Program-made: the position numbers and the translations under genes
The notes under the pieces: model-generated
What the model was told of the DNA's origin: nothing
The model's database searches: none
Seen by the model: the letters and a program-made list of their open reading frames with translations, nothing else
Origin: an uncultured Rhodospirillales bacterium
GTDB taxonomy: Bacteria; Pseudomonadota; Alphaproteobacteria; Acetobacterales; Acetobacteraceae
DNA: 5,355 nt
Assembly: GCA_903844785.1 (NCBI GenBank)
Contig: CAIMVB010000330.1
Location: 1-5,355, forward strand
Direction of reading: 5' to 3'
Shown: positions 1 to 5,355 of the stretch, piece by piece
Position numbering within the stretch: the stretch's first letter is position 1
How the letters are laid out: each line of letters opens with the position of its first letter

Positions 1-48
1 GGCCAGAAGGCCCAAGGCGGCGCGGCGTGTCAGACGCAAATCACGCAT
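1..48 (-). CDS. N-terminal fragment of an exported protein with a Tat-type signal; product unknown
   Basis: Reading leftwards from an ATG at 48-46, sixteen codons are open to the window edge and give MRDLRLTRRAALGLLA. The T-R-R-A-A-L-G core followed by a hydrophobic run matches the twin-arginine (Tat) signal motif (S/T-R-R-x-x-L), so the product is probably exported folded across the inner membrane. A good Shine-Dalgarno sequence, GGGAG on the minus strand (62-58), lies 9 nt before the ATG and supports this start. The gene lies on the same strand as and downstream of the znuCB genes, but a 249-bp gap with repeats and hairpins separates them, so it is probably its own transcription unit. The mature protein is outside the window. 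A solute-binding protein or a redox enzyme would both fit; a ZnuA-type metal-binding protein is possible but nothing visible supports it. Confidence 0.72.
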   Translation of the reverse strand, partial: MRDLRLTRRAALGLLA

Positions 49-67
49 GGCGATAGTCTCCCTTTCT

Positions 68-89
68 CGCCACGGTTCTGCTTGTGGCG
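68..89 (-). other. Small hairpin in the leader of the Tat-signal gene
   Basis: CGCCAC at 68-73 and GTGGCG at 84-89 form a perfect 6-bp inverted repeat with a 10-nt loop. In the minus-strand transcript it would sit just upstream of the Shine-Dalgarno sequence (62-58) of the gene starting at 48. A regulatory or stabilising role is only a possibility, since a stem this short can occur by chance in GC-rich DNA. Confidence 0.25.
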
Positions 90-130
90 TTGCGGAAAGG
101 CTGAAACTGGATCAGGCCCAGGTCAAGCCG

Positions 131-184
131 GAGCATTTTCAAGCCAAGTGGCATCACTTGGCGGCTCGGAAAATGCGACCAGAC
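131..184. repeat. Palindromic intergenic repeat, copy 1 of a tandem pair
   Basis: This 54-bp unit is repeated at 186-239 with two mismatches. Within it, GCATTTTC (133-140) pairs with GAAAATGC (169-176), and GCCAAG (143-148) pairs with CTTGGC (157-162). Together they make a two-part hairpin with an 8-nt loop and an asymmetric internal loop. It resembles, from memory, the short GCATTTTC...GAAAATGC palindromic elements scattered between genes in alphaproteobacteria, so it is probably a member of a dispersed REP-like family. It lies between the end of znuB and the start of the Tat-signal gene. Stem-loops in this position could end transcripts or protect the 3' end of the znu mRNA, but that is inference. 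Confidence 0.85.
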
Positions 185-185
185 A

Positions 186-239
186 GAGCATTTTCAAGCC
201 AAGTGGAATCGCTTGGCGGCTCGGAAAATGCGACCAGAC
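186..239. repeat. Palindromic intergenic repeat, copy 2 of a tandem pair
   Basis: This is the second copy of the 54-bp unit, one base (A185) after copy 1, giving a 55-bp period. It differs at two positions (C to A and A to G), both in the hairpin loop, so the stems are intact: GCATTTTC 188-195 with GAAAATGC 224-231, and GCCAAG 198-203 with CTTGGC 212-217. Both differences falling in the loop is compatible with selection on the stem, but two substitutions are weak evidence. Confidence 0.85.
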
Positions 240-250
240 TAGGGTTTAGA

Positions 251-284
251 GTGTTGCCCGTGAGCAAATGTGAACGGGAAACAC
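251..284 (-). terminator. Hairpin downstream of znuB, candidate terminator or 3'-end stabiliser
   Basis: GTGTTGCCCGT (251-261) and ACGGGAAACAC (274-284) form an 11-bp inverted repeat with one internal mismatch and a 12-nt loop. It lies 13 bp beyond the znuB stop codon on the minus strand, the usual place for a terminator. No run of U follows the stem in the direction of transcription, so a standard intrinsic terminator is not shown. Processing or protection of the mRNA 3' end is equally possible. The hairpin is bracketed by the direct repeat ACTAGG (238-243 and 285-290). Confidence 0.4.
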
Positions 285-297
285 ACTAGGAATTGGC

Positions 298-1164
298 TCA
301 GCCCGCCAAATGCCGCCGCCTTATGAAGCGCTGCGCCAGGCCATCCACCGGGCCGAACAGCACTGAAGCCGCCCAAGCCGCGCCGGCCATCAGCACAATC
401 GCGGGGCCGCTTGGCAGATCTGCGTGATAGGACAGCAGCAGGCCAATCACGCTTGACGCCAGTGCAATGGCCGAAGCGGCATAGACCATGCCGGCGACCT
501 CGGTTGCCCAATGCCGCGCCGCAATGGCGGGCAGCATCATCAGCCCAACCGCCATCAGCGTGCCCAAAGCCAGAAAGGCCGAGAGCATGTTCAGCACCAC
601 CAGCCCCATGAACACCAAATGCCAAAACCCACCATGCGCGCCGGTTGCGGCAGCGAAGGCAGGGTCAAAACATTCCAGCACCAAGGGCCGCCAACCAATG
701 GCGAGCAATACCAGCGTCAGCGTCGCGACACCGGCCATGAGCAACAGTGCGGCATCATCCACGCCAAGCACGCTGCCAAACAGGATGTGCTTCAAATCCC
801 CCGCGCCGCCGCCGATTGAAATCAGCGCCACCCCGGCGCCTAACGCCAGCAGATAAAGCGCGGCGAGCGTTGCATCTTCCCGCCCGCCGGTCACCCGCGC
901 GAGTGCCCCCGCCCCCACAGCAACCAAAAGCCCCGCCACCAAGCCGCCAAACCAAAGCGCCGGCACGGAAAGCCCCGCGAACAGGAAGGCCAGCGCAACA
1001 CCGGGAAGCGCGCCATGGGAAAGCACATCGGCAGTCAGGCTCATGCGCCGGAGCATCAGGAAAACGCCAAGCGGGGGTGCTGCGATGGCAAGTGCCAGCG
1101 AACCCACCAGGGCGCGGCGCATGAAGCCAAATTCGATGAAGGGGGCGAAAAGCGCCTCGATCAT
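298..1164 (-). CDS. znuB: Zinc/manganese-type ABC transporter permease (ZnuB-like)
   Basis: This gene encodes a 288-residue inner-membrane permease of the ABC-3 family. It would form the channel of a high-affinity metal importer with the ATPase encoded just upstream and a periplasmic binding protein not seen here. The protein is almost entirely hydrophobic, with roughly eight membrane spans. Recognisable family features are the LSHGALPG segment (48-55), the LKHILFGS segment (124-131) and a late SYHADLPSG motif before the last span; the His residues in these motifs are typical of the family. The length is close to the usual 260-290. ATG 1164 is chosen because the N-terminus starting MIEALFAPFIEFGFMRRAL fits the family; M15 is an alternative. 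The start is only 9 nt after the znuC stop and has no clear Shine-Dalgarno sequence, so translation probably depends on coupling to znuC. Metal specificity (Zn or Mn) cannot be read from the permease alone; the Zur-like site upstream favours zinc. Confidence 0.9.
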   Translation of the reverse strand: MIEALFAPFIEFGFMRRALVGSLALAIAAPPLGVFLMLRRMSLTADVLSHGALPGVALAFLFAGLSVPALWFGGLVAGLLVAVGAGALARVTGGREDATLAALYLLALGAGVALISIGGGAGDLKHILFGSVLGVDDAALLLMAGVATLTLVLLAIGWRPLVLECFDPAFAAATGAHGGFWHLVFMGLVVLNMLSAFLALGTLMAVGLMMLPAIAARHWATEVAGMVYAASAIALASSVIGLLLSYHADLPSGPAIVLMAGAAWAASVLFGPVDGLAQRFIRRRHLAG

Positions 1165-1173
1165 AATCGGGGT

Positions 1174-1911
1174 TTAGGCCGCGCGCTCACAAGCCTCAGC
1201 CTCTTCCACCCAGCCTTCGGCCATGCGGCGTGCTTGAAGGCGATTGGCGGGCGATAGCGCCTGTGCCGTTGGCCCCCAGGCGATCACATCGCGGGCAAGC
1301 AACAGCGTTTCCGGAAATTCCCGCGCAACAAGGTCAAGGTCATGCAGCACGGCAATCACGGTGCGGCCTTCGCCATGCCATTGCCGGATCAGGCGCAAAA
1401 GATCAGCGGCGGTTTTAGCATCTACGGCGTTGAAGGGTTCATCCAGCAGCAGAATATCCGCATCCTGCACCAGAAGCCGCGCGAAAAGCAGGCGCTGCAA
1501 TTGCCCCGCCGAAAGGCTGCCCACCGGGCGGCGCGCTAAGCCTGCAAGGCCCACCGCGGCATGCGCCTGGTCAACGCTGGCCAAATCCTCGGCGGGAATG
1601 GCTCGGAAGGCGCCAAGCCGGGGCCACAGCCCCTGCATCACCACATCGCGGCAGGCGATGGGAAAGGCACGGTCCAAAGCGGCCAATTGCGGCAAAAGCG
1701 CTATGCGCGCCTTGCCTTCATGCGTGATGCGTCCAGATTCTGGCTTCTGTAGCCCGGCCAGGGCGCGCAGCAGTGTGGATTTCCCCGCGCCATTCGGCCC
1801 CACAATCGCGGTCAGGCTACCTGGGGCGAAGCGGCCCGAGACATGATGCACGGCAGGGCGGCGGCCGTAGCAGACCGTCAGATCCGACAATTCCAGCGTA
1901 GCGGGCTTCAT
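1174..1911 (-). CDS. znuC: Zinc-type ABC transporter ATP-binding protein (ZnuC-like)
   Basis: This gene encodes a 245-residue cytoplasmic ATPase that powers metal import through the ZnuB-like permease encoded next to it. All nucleotide-binding elements are present in order: Walker A GPNGAGKST (38-46), Q-loop LLPQ (72-75), signature LSAGQ (133-137, a variant of LSGGQ), Walker B ILLLDEP (153-159) and the switch histidine in VLHD (H190). The length agrees with ZnuC/MntB-type ATPases of about 250 residues. The frame stays open to an ATG at 2043, but the extra 44 residues would precede the conserved LELSDLTVCYG start of the domain and overlap another ORF, so ATG 1911 is preferred. No clear Shine-Dalgarno sequence precedes it. 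Its ATG overlaps the TGA of a 37-residue ORF (ATGA, 1911-1908), pointing to translational coupling. The Mn transporters are the main alternative specificity. Confidence 0.9.
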   Translation of the reverse strand: MKPATLELSDLTVCYGRRPAVHHVSGRFAPGSLTAIVGPNGAGKSTLLRALAGLQKPESGRITHEGKARIALLPQLAALDRAFPIACRDVVMQGLWPRLGAFRAIPAEDLASVDQAHAAVGLAGLARRPVGSLSAGQLQRLLFARLLVQDADILLLDEPFNAVDAKTAADLLRLIRQWHGEGRTVIAVLHDLDLVAREFPETLLLARDVIAWGPTAQALSPANRLQARRMAEGWVEEAEACERAA

Positions 1912-2021
1912 GCGGCAAGCGCCCAGGCAACCCCGGCCCAAAGCAGCGCGCAGAGCAAGGCCGAAAGGCCAAGCCGTGCAGTAATGCCGGCAGAAAGGGC
2001 GAGGGGGTTCGGGAAGATCAT
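1908..2021 (-). CDS. 37-residue single-span membrane protein ORF coupled to znuC
   Basis: An ATG at 2021 opens a 37-codon frame ending in TGA at 1910-1908, which overlaps the znuC ATG by four bases. The product starts MIFPNPLALSAGITARLG and then has one hydrophobic span (about residues 17-36, rich in Leu, Ala and Trp) after Arg16, so the N-terminus is predicted to face the cytoplasm. A promoter-like pair (-35 at 2056-2051, -10 at 2034-2029) would place the transcript start at or within a base or two of the ATG, so the ORF may be leaderless. It is the first gene of the operon. It may be an accessory subunit of the transporter, or mainly a leader whose translation delivers ribosomes to znuC. 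I recognise no named family. An in-frame ATG at 2093 exists but lies upstream of the likely promoter. Confidence 0.55.
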   Translation of the reverse strand: MIFPNPLALSAGITARLGLSALLCALLWAGVAWALAA

Positions 2022-2025
2022 AGGC

Positions 2026-2041
2026 GTTGATATAACATAAC
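2026..2041 (-). promoter_or_regulatory. Zur-like operator overlapping the znu promoter
   Basis: On the minus strand this reads GTTATGTTATATCAAC, an AT-rich patch in otherwise GC-rich DNA. It has GTT/AAC ends and a core TGTTATATCA that is an imperfect palindrome (4 of 5 pairs). It resembles the GTTATA...TATAAC-type sites bound by Zur, the zinc-sensing Fur-family repressor, and it covers the proposed -10 box, where zinc-loaded Zur would block transcription. The symmetry is imperfect, so the assignment relies on position (directly ahead of znuCB) as much as on sequence. Confidence 0.5.
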
Positions 2042-2056
2042 ACTCACCCCTGCCAA
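2029..2056 (-). promoter_or_regulatory. Candidate sigma-70 promoter of the znu operon
   Basis: On the minus strand TTGGCA (2056-2051) is followed after 16 bp by TATATC (2034-2029). These match the -35 consensus TTGACA at five of six positions and the -10 consensus TATAAT at four of six. Transcription would begin near 2022-2021, coinciding with the ATG of the 37-residue ORF. It is the only reasonable promoter-like pair I see ahead of the znu genes. Confidence 0.45.
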
Positions 2057-2118
2057 GCGGCCCCGGCGGGATCATGGCGTCCTGCCAAGCCAAGACGCAT
2101 CAATTTCCAGGCATTTCG

Positions 2119-2132
2119 GGGCCAAAAGGCCC
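2119..2132. other. Short perfect hairpin in the divergent intergenic region
   Basis: GGGCC (2119-2123) and GGCCC (2128-2132) flank an AAAA loop. The hairpin lies in the roughly 140-bp spacer between the znu promoter and the acyltransferase start. No T-tract follows it on either strand, and nothing else recognisable was found in this spacer, including no convincing promoter for the rightward genes. Its role is unknown and chance is possible. Confidence 0.25.
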
Positions 2133-2197
2133 GGAATTCACGCAATCGTCGTCGGAATGTCATTGCGATGCCATATGGCGCGGGCTAACCGGAGGGC

Positions 2198-3121
2198 ATG
2201 GAAGCTATTGCCAGGAACCCTGAAGAAGCCCTGAAGCCGCGTCGCCAGATGCGGATCAAGCCGCTCAACTTCCAACCCTTTCTGCCCGGCGATGCCTGGG
2301 GCGATATCATGGAACCGCGCCCCTTGGGCGGGCGTTTCCGTGCGATCAGGCGGATTATCAGCGCCCTGATCTGGACGCTGATCGCGATCCCCATTCAATG
2401 CGTGCTGATGTTTTTCCCGGGCCAGGCCAAGATCAGCTTCGGCTGTTTTTATCACCGGGTGCTGTGCTGGCTGATCGGGCTTAAGGTGCAGGTGGTGGGC
2501 CGGGTCTCGGACAAGCCGGCCACGCTATTCCTGCCCAATCATTCCTCCTGGCTTGATATTCTTGTGCTGGGTTCGGTGCTGCGCGCGAGCTTTGTTGCGA
2601 AATCCGAAGTGGGCGAATGGCCGGTGATTGGCATTATCGCCAAGTTGGGGCGCACGGTTTTTGTCAGCCGCCGCCGCACCGCAACCGTGCTGCGCGAAGC
2701 CGATACCATGCGCGAAAGGCTGCAAGCGGGCGATAGCCTGATCCTTTTCGCTGAAGGCACCAGCAATGATGGCACGCGGGTGCTGCCCTTCCGTTCCGCC
2801 TTTCTGGCGGCGGCGGCGGATGCCAAGGCGGTGCAACCGGTTTCTCTGGTTTATGACCGCTTGGGCGGCTTGCCCGCTTGTAGGCGGGATCGCCCGCTTT
2901 TCGCTTGGTATGGCGATATGGATATCGCTTCCCATTTCTGGCGCATCGCCCGGCGTTCTGGGGCGCGGGCCACGGTATTGCTGCATGAACCAGCCGACCC
3001 CGCCACCATCCCCGACCGCAAGGCCCTGACCGTGGCGGTGAGTGATGTGGTGGCATCAGGTGCTGCGCAACTCAGACAAAATCGTGCCCCGACGCCGCTT
3101 TTCCTCAATGGCGGCCAGTAA
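2198..3121 (+). CDS. PlsC-family lysophospholipid acyltransferase, possibly OlsA-like
   Basis: This gene encodes a 307-residue membrane-associated enzyme of the LPLAT/PlsC family, which transfers an acyl chain from acyl-ACP or acyl-CoA to a lysolipid. Visible elements in order are a hydrophobic anchor (about 53-73), the catalytic HxxxxD box NHSSWLD (H115, D120), block II GRTVFVSRRR (151-160), block III FAEGT (184-188, where most relatives have FPEGT) and a following VQPVSLVYD (block IV). Typical substrates are 1-acylglycerol-3-phosphate or, for OlsA, lyso-ornithine lipid. In Sinorhizobium, as I recall it, olsA sits near the miaB-phoH-ybeY genes, so the synteny makes an OlsA role plausible. 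The start is uncertain: ATG 2198 has GGAGGG only 1 nt away, which is unusually tight, while in-frame ATGs at 2249 and 2309 have weaker ribosome sites but would still keep the anchor and domain. A function in phosphatidic acid synthesis is the main alternative. Confidence 0.88.
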   Translation: MEAIARNPEEALKPRRQMRIKPLNFQPFLPGDAWGDIMEPRPLGGRFRAIRRIISALIWTLIAIPIQCVLMFFPGQAKISFGCFYHRVLCWLIGLKVQVVGRVSDKPATLFLPNHSSWLDILVLGSVLRASFVAKSEVGEWPVIGIIAKLGRTVFVSRRRTATVLREADTMRERLQAGDSLILFAEGTSNDGTRVLPFRSAFLAAAADAKAVQPVSLVYDRLGGLPACRRDRPLFAWYGDMDIASHFWRIARRSGARATVLLHEPADPATIPDRKALTVAVSDVVASGAAQLRQNRAPTPLFLNGGQ

Positions 3122-3139
3122 ACGCTTGACCCGACACGG

Positions 3140-3159
3140 CGGGAGACTCCAGGCTCCCG
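3140..3159 (+). terminator. Hairpin after the acyltransferase gene, weak terminator candidate
   Basis: CGGGAG (3140-3145) and CTCCCG (3154-3159) form a perfect 6-bp stem with an 8-nt loop, 18 bp past the acyltransferase stop. The bases that follow (TTATGATCCTT) are only partly T-rich, so termination would be partial at best and read-through into miaB is likely. Confidence 0.35.
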
Positions 3160-3242
3160 TTATGATCCTTGGCTTCGTGATTCGCGCTTTCGGGTCTTGC
3201 CGCGCTTGACCAGCGCGGGCGGCCTGCGCATTTGCCTCACTT

Positions 3243-3266
3243 CGCCCCGCTGCCTTGGGGCGGCAG
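3243..3266 (+). other. Two mutually exclusive hairpins next to the miaB ribosome site
   Basis: CGCCCC (3243-3248) can pair with GGGGCG (3257-3262), or CTGCC (3250-3254) can pair with GGCAG (3262-3266). The two stems share G3262 and cannot form together. The second touches the start of the probable miaB Shine-Dalgarno sequence AGAGG (3265-3269), so it could lower initiation. GC-rich sequence makes such pairings common, so a regulatory role is only a suggestion. Confidence 0.25.
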
Positions 3267-3278
3267 AGGCTTGTTCCC

Positions 3279-4664
3279 ATGACTGATACACCCGGCACCC
3301 CGCCCCGGAAGCGGCTTTTGATCCGCACCTGGGGCTGCCAGATGAATGTTTATGACAGTGCGCGCATGGCCGATGTGCTCGCACCCCTTGGCTATGCGCC
3401 AACGGAGGCGGCGGAGGATGCCGATATGGTCATCCTCAATACCTGCCATATCCGCGAAAAAGCGACCGAGAAGGTGTTTTCCGATCTCGGCCGGCTGCGC
3501 GAAACCAAGGTGGCGCGTGGCGGGCAGATGATTGTCGCGGTGGCGGGCTGTGTCGCGCAGGCGGAAGGGGCGGAAATCACTGCCCGCGCGCCTTGGGTGG
3601 ATATTGTGCTCGGCCCCCAAAGCTATCACCGCCTGCCGGAGATGGTGGCGCGTGCCTCCCGCGCGGCAGGTGCGGTGATTGAAACCGAATTCCCGGTGGA
3701 TGGAAAATTCGATCATTTGCCGGAACAGGCCGCGCCCCAGGGTGTCACCGCTTTCCTGACCGTGCAGGAAGGCTGCGACAAATTCTGTTCCTTCTGCGTG
3801 GTGCCTTACACGCGCGGCGCGGAATATTCCCGCCCCGCCGCCGCCGTGATTGCGGAAGCCAAGCGCCTGGTGGCCTTGGGCGCGCGAGAGGTCACGCTGC
3901 TCGGGCAGAATGTGAATGCCTATCATGGCGAAGGCCCGGATGGCGGGGATTGGTCACTCGCGCGGCTTTTGCTGGCCTTGGCTGAAATTCCTGGACTTGA
4001 ACGCTTGCGCTACACAACTTCCCACCCGCGCGACATGGGCGATGATCTGATTGCGGCGCATCGCGATATTCCGGCGCTGATGCCGTTTTTGCATCTGCCG
4101 GTGCAATCCGGTTCGGATCGCATCCTGAAGGCGATGAACCGCGGCCATAACGTGGCGGAATATCTGGCACTGATTGAAAAGCTGCGCGCGGCGCGGCCTG
4201 ATCTGGCACTTTCTTCCGATTTCATCGCGGGCCATCCGGGCGAGAGTGATGCGGATCACCGCGCCACGCTGAAACTGATTGAAGATATCGGCTTCGCATC
4301 TGCCTTTTCCTTCCGCTATTCCGCGCGCCCCGGCACGCCGGCGGCTGGCATGGCGGGGGCGGTGGAAGAAGCTTTGGCGGATGAACGTTTGCAGGAAATC
4401 CAGGCCCTGCTGCGCGATCAGCAATATGCCTTCAACCGCACCCGCATGGGGCTGGATATTCCCGTACTGGTCACCGGCCCCGGGCGGCTTCCGGGCCAGA
4501 TGGCCGGGCGTTCACCCTGGTTGCAGCCAGTGCATTTCGTGGCACCTGGCGATCTTACTGGCCGGACCGTCATGGTCCGCGTGACCGTGACCAATCCCAA
4601 CTCACTCGGCGGGGAGATCATCGCCGGGCAATCACCACCGGTATCGGAGAGAGACGCCGCTTGA
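3279..4664 (+). CDS. miaB: tRNA-2-methylthio-N6-dimethylallyladenosine synthase MiaB
   Basis: This gene encodes a 461-residue cytoplasmic radical-SAM methylthiotransferase that converts i6A37 to ms2i6A37 in tRNAs reading UNN codons, aiding decoding fidelity. The UPF0004 domain has its three cluster-binding cysteines at C20 (WGCQMN), C56 (NTCHIREKA) and C91 (AGCVAQ). The radical-SAM motif is C166-x3-C170-x2-C173 ([10 protein letters not shown]), followed by VPYTRG and the LLGQNVN segment. A C-terminal TRAM-like RNA-binding region occupies about the last 70 residues. NTCHIREKA and the overall length (E. coli MiaB is 474) separate it from RimO and MtaB. ATG 3279 is chosen: AGAGG lies 9 nt upstream. 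A TTG at 3255 in frame would add eight residues and is less likely. The stop codon overlaps the start of phoH, so the two are in one operon; no strong promoter was found in the 157-bp gap before miaB. Confidence 0.96.
   Translation: MTDTPGTPPRKRLLIRTWGCQMNVYDSARMADVLAPLGYAPTEAAEDADMVILNTCHIREKATEKVFSDLGRLRETKVARGGQMIVAVAGCVAQAEGAEITARAPWVDIVLGPQSYHRLPEMVARASRAAGAVIETEFPVDGKFDHLPEQAAPQGVTAFLTVQEGCDKFCSFCVVPYTRGAEYSRPAAAVIAEAKRLVALGAREVTLLGQNVNAYHGEGPDGGDWSLARLLLALAEIPGLERLRYTTSHPRDMGDDLIAAHRDIPALMPFLHLPVQSGSDRILKAMNRGHNVAEYLALIEKLRAARPDLALSSDFIAGHPGESDADHRATLKLIEDIGFASAFSFRYSARPGTPAAGMAGAVEEALADERLQEIQALLRDQQYAFNRTRMGLDIPVLVTGPGRLPGQMAGRSPWLQPVHFVAPGDLTGRTVMVRVTVTNPNSLGGEIIAGQSPPVSERDAA
4646..4654 (+). 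promoter_or_regulatory. Ribosome binding site that fixes the TTG start of phoH
   Basis: The purine run GGAGAGAGA lies inside the last codons of miaB, ending 6 nt before the TTG at 4661. No ATG occurs in the phoH frame until codon 72, well inside the N-terminal domain, so this site with the TTG is the best-supported start. Confidence 0.7.
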
Positions 4665-5355
4665 ACATCCAAACCCCTGGCCTCCGCGCCGCGGAGCCGC
4701 GCCAATCCAGTGATCAGCGTTCGATAACGCTGCAATTTCATGACAATGCGCTGCTGCCCTTGCTGCATGGCGAACATGATCGTCATCTGGCGCGGATCGA
4801 ACAGGTGCTTGGCGTGCGCGTGGCGTCCCGCGGGAATCGTATTGCGATTTCCGGCGTGGCGGCACGCACGGAAATGGCGGAAGCGGCGCTACTTGCGCTT
4901 TGGAAACGCTTGGAACGGGGGGAACATGTCGGCACGGCTGAAGTGGAAGCGGCTTTGAGGCTCGCCGAAGGCGGGGCGGCGCTGGGCGAACCGCGCCTGC
5001 CCTTGCAGGATTTGCCGGCGATCCGAACGCGCAAGGGCGCCATCGCGCCGCGCAGTGCCGCCCAGGCGGCCTATATTGATATGCTCTCACGCCACGACAT
5101 GGTGTTTGGCATTGGGCCGGCGGGGACGGGCAAGACCTATTTAGCGGTGGCGCAGGGTGTGGCGCTGCTGCAATCGGGGCGCGTGGACCGTATTGTGCTG
5201 TCGCGGCCCGCTGTTGAGGCCGGCGAAAGGCTCGGCTTCCTGCCGGGTGATATGAAGGAAAAGGTGGACCCCTATCTCCGCCCGCTTTACGACGCTTTGC
5301 ATGACATGCTGCCGGCCGAACAAGTGGCGCGGCGGATCGCGGCTGGGGAGATTGA
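4661..5355 (+). CDS. phoH: PhoH-like ATPase (YbeZ), 3' end beyond the window
   Basis: This is the first 231 codons of a PhoH/YbeZ-family cytoplasmic P-loop ATPase, a family linked to RNA metabolism and to the rRNA-processing factor YbeY. Residues about 20-85 form the N-terminal KH-like region. The ATPase domain begins near the [14 protein letters not shown] segment, with Walker A GPAGTGKT at 152-159 and the family hallmarks [19 protein letters not shown] (178-196) and [17 protein letters not shown] (197-213). Translation starts at TTG 4661, whose last two bases lie in the miaB TGA (TTGA, 4-base overlap), so the genes are translationally coupled. A full family member has about 320-350 residues, so the Walker B and C-terminal part lie outside. 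ybeY is expected next, as in other proteobacteria. No frameshift is seen. Confidence 0.95.
   Translation, partial: MNIQTPGLRAAEPRQSSDQRSITLQFHDNALLPLLHGEHDRHLARIEQVLGVRVASRGNRIAISGVAARTEMAEAALLALWKRLERGEHVGTAEVEAALRLAEGGAALGEPRLPLQDLPAIRTRKGAIAPRSAAQAAYIDMLSRHDMVFGIGPAGTGKTYLAVAQGVALLQSGRVDRIVLSRPAVEAGERLGFLPGDMKEKVDPYLRPLYDALHDMLPAEQVARRIAAGEI

Noticed and set aside
121..126. TTGACC (minus strand) as a -35 box for the Tat-signal gene
   Set aside because: No acceptable -10 hexamer occurs 16-18 bp downstream.
131..239. Possible CRISPR array
   Set aside because: The two units are directly adjacent (1-nt gap), so there are no spacers, and only two copies exist.
47..289. 80-codon plus-strand open frame across the intergenic repeats
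   Set aside because: It is made largely of the two 54-bp repeats and the hairpin, has no family-like sequence and no convincing ribosome site, and overlaps the start of the minus-strand Tat-signal gene.
239..625. 128-codon minus-strand frame overlapping the end of znuB
   Set aside because: It is a shadow in another frame of znuB; composition is Gly/Arg/Ala-rich without motifs, as expected for GC-rich DNA.
1912..2043. 44-residue N-terminal extension of ZnuC from ATG 2043
   Set aside because: The extension precedes the conserved domain start, overlaps the 37-residue ORF in another frame, and its ATG lies inside the proposed promoter.
3161..3166. TATGAT as a -10 box for miaB
   Set aside because: No -35-like hexamer lies 16-18 bp upstream; the TTGACC at 3126-3131 is 29 bp away.
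3255..3278. TTG 3255 as the miaB start
   Set aside because: It lies within the hairpin region with no ribosome site; ATG 3279 has AGAGG at a suitable distance and fits the family length.
3237..3926. 229-codon minus-strand frame opposite miaB
   Set aside because: miaB on the plus strand has every diagnostic cysteine motif; the antisense frame is His/Arg/Gly-rich and shows no domain.

Overview
The window looks like a chromosomal segment of a GC-rich alphaproteobacterium. Protein style and gene order (PlsC-type acyltransferase, miaB, phoH) suggest the Rhodospirillales/Acetobacteraceae area (Roseomonas-like). That placement is an inference from remembered family sequences, not from a search.

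Left half, minus strand (about 1-2060). A metal-uptake operon reads leftwards. A promoter overlaps a Zur-like AT-rich motif (2026-2056). It is followed at once by a 37-residue single-span membrane protein ORF (2021-1908). The stop codon of that ORF overlaps the start of a ZnuC-type ATPase gene (1911-1174), which is followed 9 nt later by a ZnuB-type permease gene (1164-298). No substrate-binding protein (znuA) or regulator (zur) gene is visible. Beyond znuB lies a 249-bp gap with an imperfect 11-bp hairpin, flanked by 6-bp direct repeats, and two tandem 54-bp palindromic repeats (131-239). At the left edge are the first 16 codons of another minus-strand gene with a twin-arginine export signal.

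Right half, plus strand (2198-5355). A PlsC/OlsA-like lipid acyltransferase is followed by a 157-bp gap with several hairpins, then miaB (tRNA ms2i6A methylthiotransferase). Next is the start of phoH, which begins with TTG inside the miaB stop codon and runs off the window. This matches the conserved alphaproteobacterial neighbourhood acyltransferase-miaB-phoH-ybeY, so ybeY is expected just beyond the right edge.

Most of the window is ordinary core genome. The parts worth a second look are the apparently leaderless, translationally coupled micro-ORF at the head of the zinc operon, its overlapping promoter/Zur-like site, and the tandem palindromic repeats downstream of znuB.
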